Shown here: one piece after another, positions 1-4,904 of the stretch
Layout of the letters: each line of letters opens with the position of its first letter
How positions within the stretch are numbered: the first letter of the stretch is position 1
Assembly (NCBI GenBank): GCA_938040915.1
Contig: CALHZE010000148.1
Coordinates: 1 to 7,196 of the forward strand
Direction: 5' to 3'
From: an uncultured Bacteroidia bacterium
Lineage (GTDB): Bacteria > Bacteroidota > Bacteroidia > Bacteroidales > CAJPTX01
DNA length: 7,196 bases
Translations under genes and position numbers: made by a program
Notes under the pieces: generated by a model
Database searches by the model: none
What the model was told of the DNA's origin: nothing
The model's input: the letters and a program-made list of their open reading frames with translations, nothing else

Positions 1-52
1 TCAATTTTTCGAAGGCTTGGGTACCAATCGGTAAACGTCGGGATGCGTTCAT
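1..52 (-). CDS. N-terminus of an AAA-ATPase-like / PD-(D/E)XK nuclease family protein (partial)
   Basis: Reading leftward from the ATG at 52-50, the frame is open to the window edge and gives MNASRRLPIGTQAFEKL, 17 residues. The pattern LPIG-x-Q-x-F-x-x-L directly after a short polar start is the typical beginning of the large Bacteroidetes family that joins an AAA-ATPase-like domain (PF09820) to a C-terminal PD-(D/E)XK nuclease-like domain (PF08011, DUF1703). In that family a YxDKT motif normally follows soon after, but it lies outside the window. A TATCTTTG -7 element on the same strand sits 25 bases upstream, which supports a real gene start. The cellular role of this family is not well established. 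The call rests on a short stretch, so the identity is likely rather than certain. Confidence 0.6.
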   Translation of the reverse strand, partial: MNASRRLPIGTQAFEKL

Positions 53-76
53 GGTCTCTAATGGGCTTGATTTGTA

Positions 77-84
77 CAAAGATA
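77..84 (-). promoter_or_regulatory. Bacteroidetes-type -7 promoter element (TATCTTTG)
   Basis: On the minus strand the bases read TATCTTTG, a full match to the Bacteroidetes -7 consensus TAnnTTTG. Transcription would start around position 70 and give a leader of roughly 18 bases before the leftward ATG at 52. No clear TTTG -33 element is seen at the usual distance upstream. Confidence 0.5.
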
Positions 85-173
85 GGGAAAACAGGCATAT
101 CGCCCTCCACGCAACGTACGTCCATTAGGACACCGTTTGACGCCAACACGGGCGCGAAGAGCGAGTCCTGTAG

Positions 174-181
174 TAACTTTG
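174..181 (+). promoter_or_regulatory. Bacteroidetes-type -7 promoter element (TAACTTTG)
   Basis: TAACTTTG matches TAnnTTTG. Initiation some 7 bases downstream, near 188, would leave a leader of about 30 bases before the ATG at 218. It would leave almost none before the ATG at 191. The nearest upstream TTTG (136-139) is too far away to be a standard -33 element, so the match rests on the -7 box alone. Confidence 0.4.
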
Positions 182-217
182 TGCGATAAGATGGCTCACC
201 CTATAGCTTTTACCACG

Positions 218-835
218 ATGCGCACGCTCTGTCTCGCTCTATTCCTTTGCCTTCCTTTTGCCCTTTGGGCACAGAAAGAAGAGAGAGAGCCCCACCTCTT
301 TCAGGGCGGTCTGGTTGCGGGTGGCGTCGGTGCGCAGGTCGATGGTGACACCCATTCGGGTTATCATCGTTTTGCAGGGCTCGGGGGCTTTTGGGTTGCA
401 CGTCCATTGGGGGCGAAATTCTGCGTTCGTTTCGAATTTCGCTATATTGGTAAGGGAAGCCTCGCAAACCGAGGCACAGGGGCAGAACGTCGCCAAATTT
501 ATAGTCTCTCGCTACACTACCTCGAGCTCCCCGTGCTCGTGGAATACAATGTCTGGCGAAAGTGGCACGTAGCGCTTGGCATAAGTGGCGGTTATCTTCT
601 TGCCGCAGCCGAGAGTAACGAGTATGGCAACTTGCTCGTCGGTGGACGCAAAAGCTTCAAACCTTATGAGTGGGCGGGGCATGGGCGAGTTATGTACCCC
701 ATCAATAACCACTTTACAGCTACCCTTGGGGCATCCTATTCACTCCTTCCCATCCGCGGCAAGGTCAATATTACCTCCATTGCGCGGGCGCAATATAACA
801 ACCTCGTGACCCTGTCGATAGATTACACTTTTTAG
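218..835 (+). CDS. PorT-family outer-membrane beta-barrel protein
   Basis: Predicted secreted outer-membrane protein of 205 residues. It opens with a Sec signal peptide: MRTL, then a hydrophobic stretch CLALFLCLPFALWA, with likely cleavage after ALWA before QKEE. The mature part has the alternating small/aromatic strands of the OMP_b-brl_2/PorT group (PF13568). An early GGLVAGG...DGD...GYHRFAGLGGF block is followed by FEFRYIGKGS and YLELPVLVEY, which match conserved strands of that family. The protein ends in ...LSIDYTF, the terminal aromatic expected for insertion by the BAM machinery. The ATG at 218 is chosen because it places the signal peptide at the extreme N-terminus and leaves room for the -7 box at 174-181. 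The ATG at 191 and a TTG at 137 are in frame but would push the signal peptide 9 or 27 residues inward. mutY follows after 8 bases. The family is confident, the individual function unknown; PorT itself takes part in type IX secretion, but many paralogues do not. Confidence 0.85.
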   Translation: MRTLCLALFLCLPFALWAQKEEREPHLFQGGLVAGGVGAQVDGDTHSGYHRFAGLGGFWVARPLGAKFCVRFEFRYIGKGSLANRGTGAERRQIYSLSLHYLELPVLVEYNVWRKWHVALGISGGYLLAAAESNEYGNLLVGGRKSFKPYEWAGHGRVMYPINNHFTATLGASYSLLPIRGKVNITSIARAQYNNLVTLSIDYTF

Positions 836-843
836 ATCCCACG

Positions 844-1908
844 ATGCGCTTTGCAGAAACGCTCCTCTTGTGGTATGAGGCGCACGCACGACACCTCCCG
901 TGGCGCGGCACGGGTAACCCCTATCACGTCTGGCTTTCAGAGGTCATCTTACAGCAAACCCGTGTCTCGCAGGGGACGTCTTACTATTTCCGTTTCCTTG
1001 AGCAATTTCCCACAATTGAGGCGCTTGCCGCTGCCCCAATCGACGAGGTGATGAAGTGTTGGCAGGGGCTCGGCTATTACACCCGCGCTCGCAACCTCCA
1101 TAAGGCAGCGCAGGTGGTCGTGACCCAACATGGCGGACAGTTACCTGCAGACTATGAGGCGCTACGTACGCTCCCTGGGCTTGGTCCTTATGCAGCGGGG
1201 GCGGTCGCTTCTTTTGCTTTTAACCTACCTGTGCCGGCGATTGATGGCAACGGGTACAGGGTTCTGGCGCGTGTATTTGGTCGTTTTGAGGAAATAGCGC
1301 AGGGGGCGGGACAACGAGCTTTCCGCGAACTAGCCCTTGCCGAGATGGACACCTCGCGACCGGCAGACTTCAATCAAGCCCTCATCGACTTTGGGGCAAC
1401 GCAGTGTCTCCCAGGAGTGCCAGACTGTGCGCCGTGCCCGATGCGAGCGTCTTGCTATGCTTATGCGCACGAACAACAAGGGGTTTTGCCCGTCAAGGCG
1501 CGAAAGATAGAGCTCCGTAAGCGCTATTTCCACTATGTGATTTTGCTCCACGAGGGGAAGACGTACCTCGAGTTGCGGCGTGGGCGCGATATTTGGCACT
1601 CGCTCTATCAGTTCCCTTTGATTGAGACGCCCGAGGCGTTCGACTTTGCCTCACTCCGACAGACGCGCCCGTTTGAGGCGCTTGTCGGCATGACGCCCTA
1701 TACCCTGAGGAAGGAGTTTCCCGAGCGGGTGCAGAAGTTAACACACCAAGAGCTTCACCTCCGTTTCTTTGTCGTAGACTCGCCGGTGTGGCTTGCCGAG
1801 CCTTACCAGCAGGTACGGCTTATGGCGCTTCCCTCTTATCAGGTACCGATTGCGATTGCACGGGTTGTGGAGGAGCTGTTGGCGTGGGAGCAAGGGGAGT
1901 TGCGTTAG
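844..1908 (+). CDS. mutY: A/G-specific adenine DNA glycosylase MutY
   Basis: Cytoplasmic base-excision repair enzyme of 354 residues that removes adenine mispaired with 8-oxoguanine. The N-terminal HhH-GPD domain (about 1-185) has the catalytic glutamate E33 in SEVILQQTRV, a helix-hairpin-helix LPGLGPYAAGAV (110-121), and the catalytic aspartate D134 in PAIDGNGYRVLAR. The [4Fe-4S] ligands C188, C195, C198 and C204 keep the canonical C-x6-C-x2-C-x5-C spacing. A C-terminal NUDIX-like domain (about 225-350) that senses 8-oxoG is present, with RRGRDIWHSLYQFPL and the LTHQELHLRF segment that corresponds to the 8-oxoG-reading loop. Length and domain set are normal for bacterial MutY, and no key residue is missing. 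The start lies 8 bases after the barrel gene, so the two are probably co-transcribed, though the products are functionally unrelated. No Shine-Dalgarno sequence is visible, as is common in this phylum. Confidence 0.98.
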   Translation: MRFAETLLLWYEAHARHLPWRGTGNPYHVWLSEVILQQTRVSQGTSYYFRFLEQFPTIEALAAAPIDEVMKCWQGLGYYTRARNLHKAAQVVVTQHGGQLPADYEALRTLPGLGPYAAGAVASFAFNLPVPAIDGNGYRVLARVFGRFEEIAQGAGQRAFRELALAEMDTSRPADFNQALIDFGATQCLPGVPDCAPCPMRASCYAYAHEQQGVLPVKARKIELRKRYFHYVILLHEGKTYLELRRGRDIWHSLYQFPLIETPEAFDFASLRQTRPFEALVGMTPYTLRKEFPERVQKLTHQELHLRFFVVDSPVWLAEPYQQVRLMALPSYQVPIAIARVVEELLAWEQGELR

Positions 1909-2034
1909 GTGTCTCAGTGTCTTGTGTGGAGCGCTGTTGATAAGATCGGCTTTGTTACATCTCGAGGAGCACGCTCTAACGACCAGAACAGGGGATAAGA
2001 GCCCGCTGGCGAGGAATAATCCTTTGACCGTGCA

Positions 2035-2057
2035 TTGTGTACGTTTGAAAGACACAA
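2035..2057. terminator. Weak hairpin in the convergent spacer
   Basis: TTGTGT (2035-2040) and ACACAA (2052-2057) form a 6-bp inverted repeat around an 11-base loop, just past the stop of the leftward FKBP gene. It lies within the 151-base spacer 1909-2059 where mutY and the FKBP gene converge. Neither strand has a T-run after the stem, so an intrinsic terminator is only a weak suggestion. Nothing else recognisable (no tRNA, no further gene) is seen in this spacer. Confidence 0.2.
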
Positions 2058-2059
2058 CG

Positions 2060-2608
2060 TTACTGCCTCAAATACCTCACTTCCTTTACCTTGTAAACTA
2101 ACGTCGCATTGGGGGGGATCTGCTGCCCTTTGCCCACGAGCCCGTAGGCGAGGTGTGGCGGCACGATGGCTAGCGCCTCCTGCCCTGGCGCGACGTGGAG
2201 GAGCAGCTCCTCGAGCCCGACCGTCTGTTGCCGTTTGCCGATGATGACCTCTAGCGGATGCGCCCCATCTGCTGACTCACACGGCGTCCCGTCGAGCAAC
2301 TCGGCAGAATAGACAATCCCCAACCTTACGCCATCTTTCGGTAATGTGCCCCGAGGGGTGCCCCACACCTTGTAATACATCCCGCGTCCATCGTGCATGA
2401 GCCCCGAAAGCCCTTCGCGGCGGATGTAGCCCTCGATCTGCATCTCGGTATGCGCAGCACTGAGCTGATTGGCGCGCTCGAAAAGCGCTTTTTTATCAGG
2501 GGTGCGCTCTGGCGTCGGGGGCACGTCGTTACGCGTAAGACACGAGGAAAGTAGGAGGGGGAGGAGGAAGAGGGCAATCTTTGAAAAAAAGTCTCGGTAC
2601 GGACGCAA
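2060..2608 (-). CDS. FKBP-type peptidyl-prolyl isomerase lipoprotein (GldI-like)
   Basis: Predicted envelope lipoprotein of 182 residues. From a TTG start at 2608 the protein begins MRPYRDFFSK, followed by the hydrophobic run IALFLLPLLL and a lipobox LSSC with the lipidated cysteine at 23. A charged linker (24-75) precedes an FKBP fold (about 78-181). The conserved second half PHLAYGLVGKGQQIPPNATL (151-170) is clear and carries the Y155 that corresponds to FKBP12 Tyr82. Several ligand-pocket positions differ, by eye: GTPCES (107-112) replaces the usual G-x-x-FDSS, and L132 stands where many active FKBPs have Trp. It may therefore be a weak isomerase or mainly a chaperone, as suspected for GldI-type proteins. 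The frame stays open upstream to an ATG at 2872 that overlaps the previous stop as ATGA. Those extra 88 residues would bury the signal peptide and encode palindromic repeats, so TTG 2608 is preferred. It is the last gene of the leftward cluster. Confidence 0.85.
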   Translation of the reverse strand: MRPYRDFFSKIALFLLPLLLSSCLTRNDVPPTPERTPDKKALFERANQLSAAHTEMQIEGYIRREGLSGLMHDGRGMYYKVWGTPRGTLPKDGVRLGIVYSAELLDGTPCESADGAHPLEVIIGKRQQTVGLEELLLHVAPGQEALAIVPPHLAYGLVGKGQQIPPNATLVYKVKEVRYLRQ

Positions 2609-2677
2609 TGCGAGGTGTCTGTACGGGTGTCTCCGTTGATTATCTATCGGTTGGTGGGGTGTGGGCACATCAGGTCG

Positions 2678-2699
2678 CGCCCCAACGGAAAACGGGGCG
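2678..2699. repeat. Inverted repeat, 6-bp GC stem
   Basis: CGCCCC (2678-2683) pairs perfectly with GGGGCG (2694-2699) across a 10-base loop. It is the first of several adjacent palindromes between the CBS and FKBP genes. On the minus strand it would lie in the leader of the FKBP gene, about 70-90 bases before its start. Confidence 0.6.
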
Positions 2700-2726
2700 T
2701 TGCATTGGGGCACATTGCCAATGCAA
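2700..2726. repeat. Inverted repeat, 9-bp perfect stem
   Basis: TTGCATTGG (2700-2708) and CCAATGCAA (2718-2726) are perfect complements around a 9-base loop. An alternative fold pairs GGCA with TGCC inside the loop. It directly abuts the preceding palindrome. On the minus strand it lies about 140 bases past the CBS gene stop and is followed by CGCCCCGTTTTCC. The T-run is short and displaced, so a terminator or attenuator role is possible but not supported by the standard pattern. Confidence 0.7.
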
Positions 2727-2735
2727 GTGGAGAGC

Positions 2736-2830
2736 CTATAGGGGCGTAGCGGGCTACGCCCAGACAACCAGAGGGAAGCGGCTGTAGAGCGGGCGTACCC
2801 CGCTATGCCCAGACAAAGAATAGGGAAACG
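2736..2830. repeat. Two imperfect direct copies of a hairpin repeat
   Basis: The cores at 2742-2761 and 2791-2810 are each 20 bases, 49 bases apart and identical at 16 of 20 positions. Both begin GGGCGTA and end TAYGCCC, and both are followed by AGACAA and a purine-rich AGGGAARCG tail. A CTRTAG precedes each. Core 1 is a perfect palindrome: GGGCGTAGC (2742-2750), GG, GCTACGCCC (2753-2761). Core 2 can fold the same way with one G-T pair, or as AGCGGG/CCCGCT (2788-2793 with 2799-2804). An 8-base palindrome CCTATAGG (2735-2742) overlaps the left border. This resembles REP-type intergenic palindromes, but the family is not identified. Confidence 0.7.
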
Positions 2831-2868
2831 ATACTCTCTTGAGTGGTTGTCCCGAGCAAGTCGCGTCG

Positions 2869-3597
2869 TCATTCGTATAATTTCGGTAAATCAGACGGGG
2901 CAATTATCCCCACGAGCGGCGACTGCGCGCCACCACTTGCCGTAACGAGGATGCACTGTAGGTATTTTCCCCTAGCTACCCCCTCTTGAAACATTTGCAT
3001 CACGTCGGGCAAGGTATATCCTCGCGGTACAATCGCATATTCGTCTGGGGCACAGAACTCGAGGAGCACCGATACGGGTTGGGTCAGTGCGCCTTGCAAA
3101 GAGAGGTACTTTCCCGCCTCGTCACTGCCCGCAACGGCGAGCCAACGCGTAAAGCTCTTGGCGGTGATGAGCCCCACAATGCCCCTTTCGTCTAGCACGG
3201 GGCAACGCATAAAGCCATATTGCCGAAAGGCCTCGACGACGACGGATAGCGCATCGGTGGTGTGTACCGCGAAGGGGCGCTGGGTCATGAAATCGGCCAC
3301 GATGGGCGGGTTGCTCAGTTGTGCGACGATCGACTCGAGGAGGGCGACTGCCTGCTCGTGCGGCTCTGCCATGTAATAGCCGTCGCGCATGGTGTGCACC
3401 ATAATGTTCCGCAGGCGGGCATACTGCGTCAACTCGGCATAATAAGCCCTCACGGTCGGGTTACGGCGCGAAACCGAGTCCAAGAGGGTAATAAAGGGGG
3501 CGTGCCCGCCTCCGCCCGCGAGGTGCTGCAAAAGCTCCTCCACTTGGTTGAAAGCCGAGAGAAAACGCTCGGCGCGCGAGTGCGTATTGTCGTCCAT
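2869..3597 (-). CDS. CBS-domain-pair protein with HEPN-like N-terminal domain
   Basis: Predicted cytoplasmic protein of 242 residues with no signal peptide or membrane segment. Residues 100-155 form a first CBS motif (VADFMTQRPFAVHTTDAL..., then CPVLDERGIVGLITAKSF), and about 170-240 a second (LTQPVSVLLEFCAPDEYAIV..., ending LVGIIAPSDL). Paired CBS motifs make a Bateman module that in other proteins binds adenine nucleotides and controls a linked domain. The N-terminal 95 residues look all-helical and contain YARLRNIMVHT, in which R63-N-x-x-V-H68 fits the R-x4-6-H pattern of HEPN domains. HEPN domains include RNases and nucleic-acid or nucleotide-binding partners. The combination suggests a nucleotide-sensing switch, but neither the ligand nor any RNase activity can be shown here. 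The ATG at 3597 lies 50 bases after the stop of the methyltransferase-like gene, so both are probably in one transcript. The CBS call is strong, the HEPN call moderate. Confidence 0.8.
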   Translation of the reverse strand: MDDNTHSRAERFLSAFNQVEELLQHLAGGGGHAPFITLLDSVSRRNPTVRAYYAELTQYARLRNIMVHTMRDGYYMAEPHEQAVALLESIVAQLSNPPIVADFMTQRPFAVHTTDALSVVVEAFRQYGFMRCPVLDERGIVGLITAKSFTRWLAVAGSDEAGKYLSLQGALTQPVSVLLEFCAPDEYAIVPRGYTLPDVMQMFQEGVARGKYLQCILVTASGGAQSPLVGIIAPSDLPKLYE

Positions 3598-3647
3598 CGC
3601 TCGAGAACATTCGTCGTTACCTTTATAACGTCCCTTGCCGTGATTTG

Positions 3648-4109
3648 TTAGGCGACGCCCGCGCCCCCGCTAAACCCTCGGATCCCCACGCGGTGAGGGG
3701 CGATGCCCTCAAGGGTAAAGAGGAGACCCCACGCATAGAGGTCAACGACTACGCCGCCGGTGTGGCTGAGATAAGCGGTCTGCCATGCCTGCCACGTGGG
3801 GGTGTCGCGTCGAGGCGTTAAGACTAGGCTGTAGCGCGCATGGGGGTAGTGTGTCGATAAATAAACCTCGGTAAGGCGCGTGAGCTCGCGGGTTGCGTTC
3901 TTGTGACGTCTGTCCCCCCTTCCCTTTTTTCGTAAAGAACGTTTCAAGGGCAAAAGTACCTCGCGACAAAAACCGTAGAGGAAGGGCGAGTGAACACCGT
4001 GCCCCTCGGTTGCGTGCGCGTGTAACCAAAAGGCCAATCGCCCACGTCGAGGCGCTGCTACACAAACCCCACGGGCAAAGAAGGAGTACCGCCTCGGATG
4101 AGAATGCAT
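3648..4109 (-). CDS. Compact relative of a Bacteroidetes SAM methyltransferase family, lacking the catalytic core
   Basis: This gene encodes 153 residues with no signal peptide. Residues 25-52 (LAFWLHAHATEGHGVHSPFLY...) carry the HGVHSPF signature that opens a family of class I SAM-dependent methyltransferases common in Bacteroidetes. The C-terminal part resembles the end of the same family: YSLVLTPRRDTPTWQAW (93-109), like its ...DDIHWS..M..AW stretch, then VVVDLYAWGLLF (120-131), like its V.IDLF.LGLVF, and HRVGIRGF (139-146). The roughly 130 residues expected between these ends, which hold the Rossmann fold with the LELGtsxG SAM-binding motif, are absent. A basic linker LKRSLRKKGRGDRRHK (55-70) stands in their place. 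It is therefore either a shortened pseudo-enzyme or the remnant of an internal deletion. Its ATG overlaps the stop of the thioesterase gene (TAATG), pointing to translational coupling, and the frame is intact. The family link is recognised from motifs, not from a search. Confidence 0.65.
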   Translation of the reverse strand: MHSHPRRYSFFARGVCVAAPRRGRLAFWLHAHATEGHGVHSPFLYGFCREVLLPLKRSLRKKGRGDRRHKNATRELTRLTEVYLSTHYPHARYSLVLTPRRDTPTWQAWQTAYLSHTGGVVVDLYAWGLLFTLEGIAPHRVGIRGFSGGAGVA

Positions 4110-4636
4110 TAGCGACGCCCGTCTGGCATGACAGACCGCTTGTCGCTCACCCGCTCGTCTGGCGTGTGAACCTCATAGTCTTTGATCTGTGTGACCCAAG
4201 CTTCGGGTAACGCGGTTGAGCGGAGTGCCCCTCCGTCATAACCCACCATGAGCGAACGCGAGAGGGAGTAGACACATGAGCCGTCGGGGGCGCCGATGGC
4301 TTGCTCCATGACAAAGCTCTTCTCGGCAAAGGAGTCGGTGAGGGTGCGGGTGAAGATGTTCGCCTCGGAAGAGAGGAGGAGCGGTTGCAGGAAATCAACG
4401 TCTAGGTGAGCCAAGATGACCACGGTGCCGCCCCAGTCAGGGGTCGGGGTGAGCAGTCCGTCGAAATAGGCGAGTCGCCCGAGGTCAAAGAACTGCTGGT
4501 GAACGGAGTTGTTGACGTGCCCCATCCGGTCTACGTCAGAGAAACGGATCTGGAGGGGAAGGCGTGAGGGGAACGTGGCGAGGTACTCGTGAGGGTGGGC
4601 TTTGGCATAGTCGCGCGTGGGGTTTTCCTGCTGCAT
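4109..4636 (-). CDS. Acyl-CoA thioesterase, 4HBT hotdog fold (YbgC/FadM-like)
   Basis: Predicted cytoplasmic thioesterase of 175 residues that would hydrolyse acyl-CoA thioesters; the acyl substrate cannot be read from the sequence. The hotdog signature is RFSDVDRMGHVNNSVHQQFF (31-50). The D-x-x-G-H-V-N-N arrangement at D36 matches the catalytic Asp of the 4HBT/YbgC family. DLGRLAYFDG (51-60) starts the central helix. The strand VVILAHLDVDFLQPLLL and the later Y-x-L-S-R-S-L-M-V-G-Y strand complete the fold by about residue 135. The last 40 residues are polar and not part of the core. The stop overlaps the next gene by one base. A TACCTTTG promoter box lies about 43 bases upstream of the ATG, making this the first gene of the leftward cluster, divergent from mod. 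Confidence 0.88.
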   Translation of the reverse strand: MQQENPTRDYAKAHPHEYLATFPSRLPLQIRFSDVDRMGHVNNSVHQQFFDLGRLAYFDGLLTPTPDWGGTVVILAHLDVDFLQPLLLSSEANIFTRTLTDSFAEKSFVMEQAIGAPDGSCVYSLSRSLMVGYDGGALRSTALPEAWVTQIKDYEVHTPDERVSDKRSVMPDGRR

Positions 4637-4678
4637 GGGGCGATCTGATTTAGCATATATGGGTTAAACTCCTTGGGG

Positions 4679-4686
4679 CAAAGGTA
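4679..4686 (-). promoter_or_regulatory. Bacteroidetes-type -7 promoter element for the thioesterase cluster (TACCTTTG)
   Basis: The minus strand reads TACCTTTG, a full TAnnTTTG match. Transcription would begin near 4672 and give a leader of about 35 bases before the ATG at 4636. No exact TTTG is found at the -33 distance. It is well placed to drive the thioesterase and the genes behind it. Confidence 0.55.
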
Positions 4687-4795
4687 CGCATGGGGCGGGG
4701 ATTTGAGGTGTAGCGAGCGGGTGAGGCGAATTCTCCAACGAACGGTCACAGAATTGCGAGGAGGGGAAATGAACGATGCTCTTTCTGAGATTCGG

Positions 4796-4803
4796 TAATT
4801 TTG
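4796..4803 (+). promoter_or_regulatory. Possible -7 promoter element for mod (TAATTTTG)
   Basis: TAATTTTG fits TAnnTTTG. Start of transcription near 4810 would give a leader of about 95 bases before the mod ATG at 4905. It would lie inside the coding region if mod began at the upstream in-frame ATG (4776). No convincing -33 element is seen. The stretch 4637-4904 between the divergent starts holds this box, the thioesterase promoter, a purine tract AGGAGGGG (4759-4766) and no further convincing gene. Confidence 0.4.
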
Positions 4804-4904
4804 GCAACTCTATATCCTTGCAACGGAGCGTTATTAGCTCTCTGCCATTACCCAGAAGTGAGAGGTCTTCTTTGACAAGGATTAAACAACGTCCTGCTTT
4901 TACC

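Noticed and set aside
1909..2059. A possible tRNA or small RNA in the convergent spacer
   Set aside because: No cloverleaf-like arms or T-loop sequence could be found, only one weak 6-bp stem.
1793..2101. A 102-codon rightward frame bridging the mutY end and the spacer
   Set aside because: It starts inside mutY in another frame and extends into the FKBP 3' end, with no family motifs and no promoter. It is judged a chance frame.
2814..2822. TATTCTTTG on the minus strand, a possible promoter for the FKBP gene
   Set aside because: It has three instead of two bases between TA and TTTG and lies inside the tail of the second hairpin repeat, so it is not a convincing -7 element.
2678..2830. A CRISPR array
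   Set aside because: There are only two imperfect, self-complementary units without a uniform spacer pattern, and no cas genes nearby.
3262..3651. A 129-codon frame opposite the CBS gene
   Set aside because: It is a complement of a well-supported CBS-domain gene, and its translation shows no domain or signal sequence.
4531..4656. A 41-codon leftward frame from an ATG at 4656, with AAGGAG 13 bases upstream, overlapping the thioesterase start
   Set aside because: The frame differs from that of the thioesterase and the peptide has no recognisable features. The AAGGAG coincides with the predicted transcription start, so it would sit at the very end of the mRNA.
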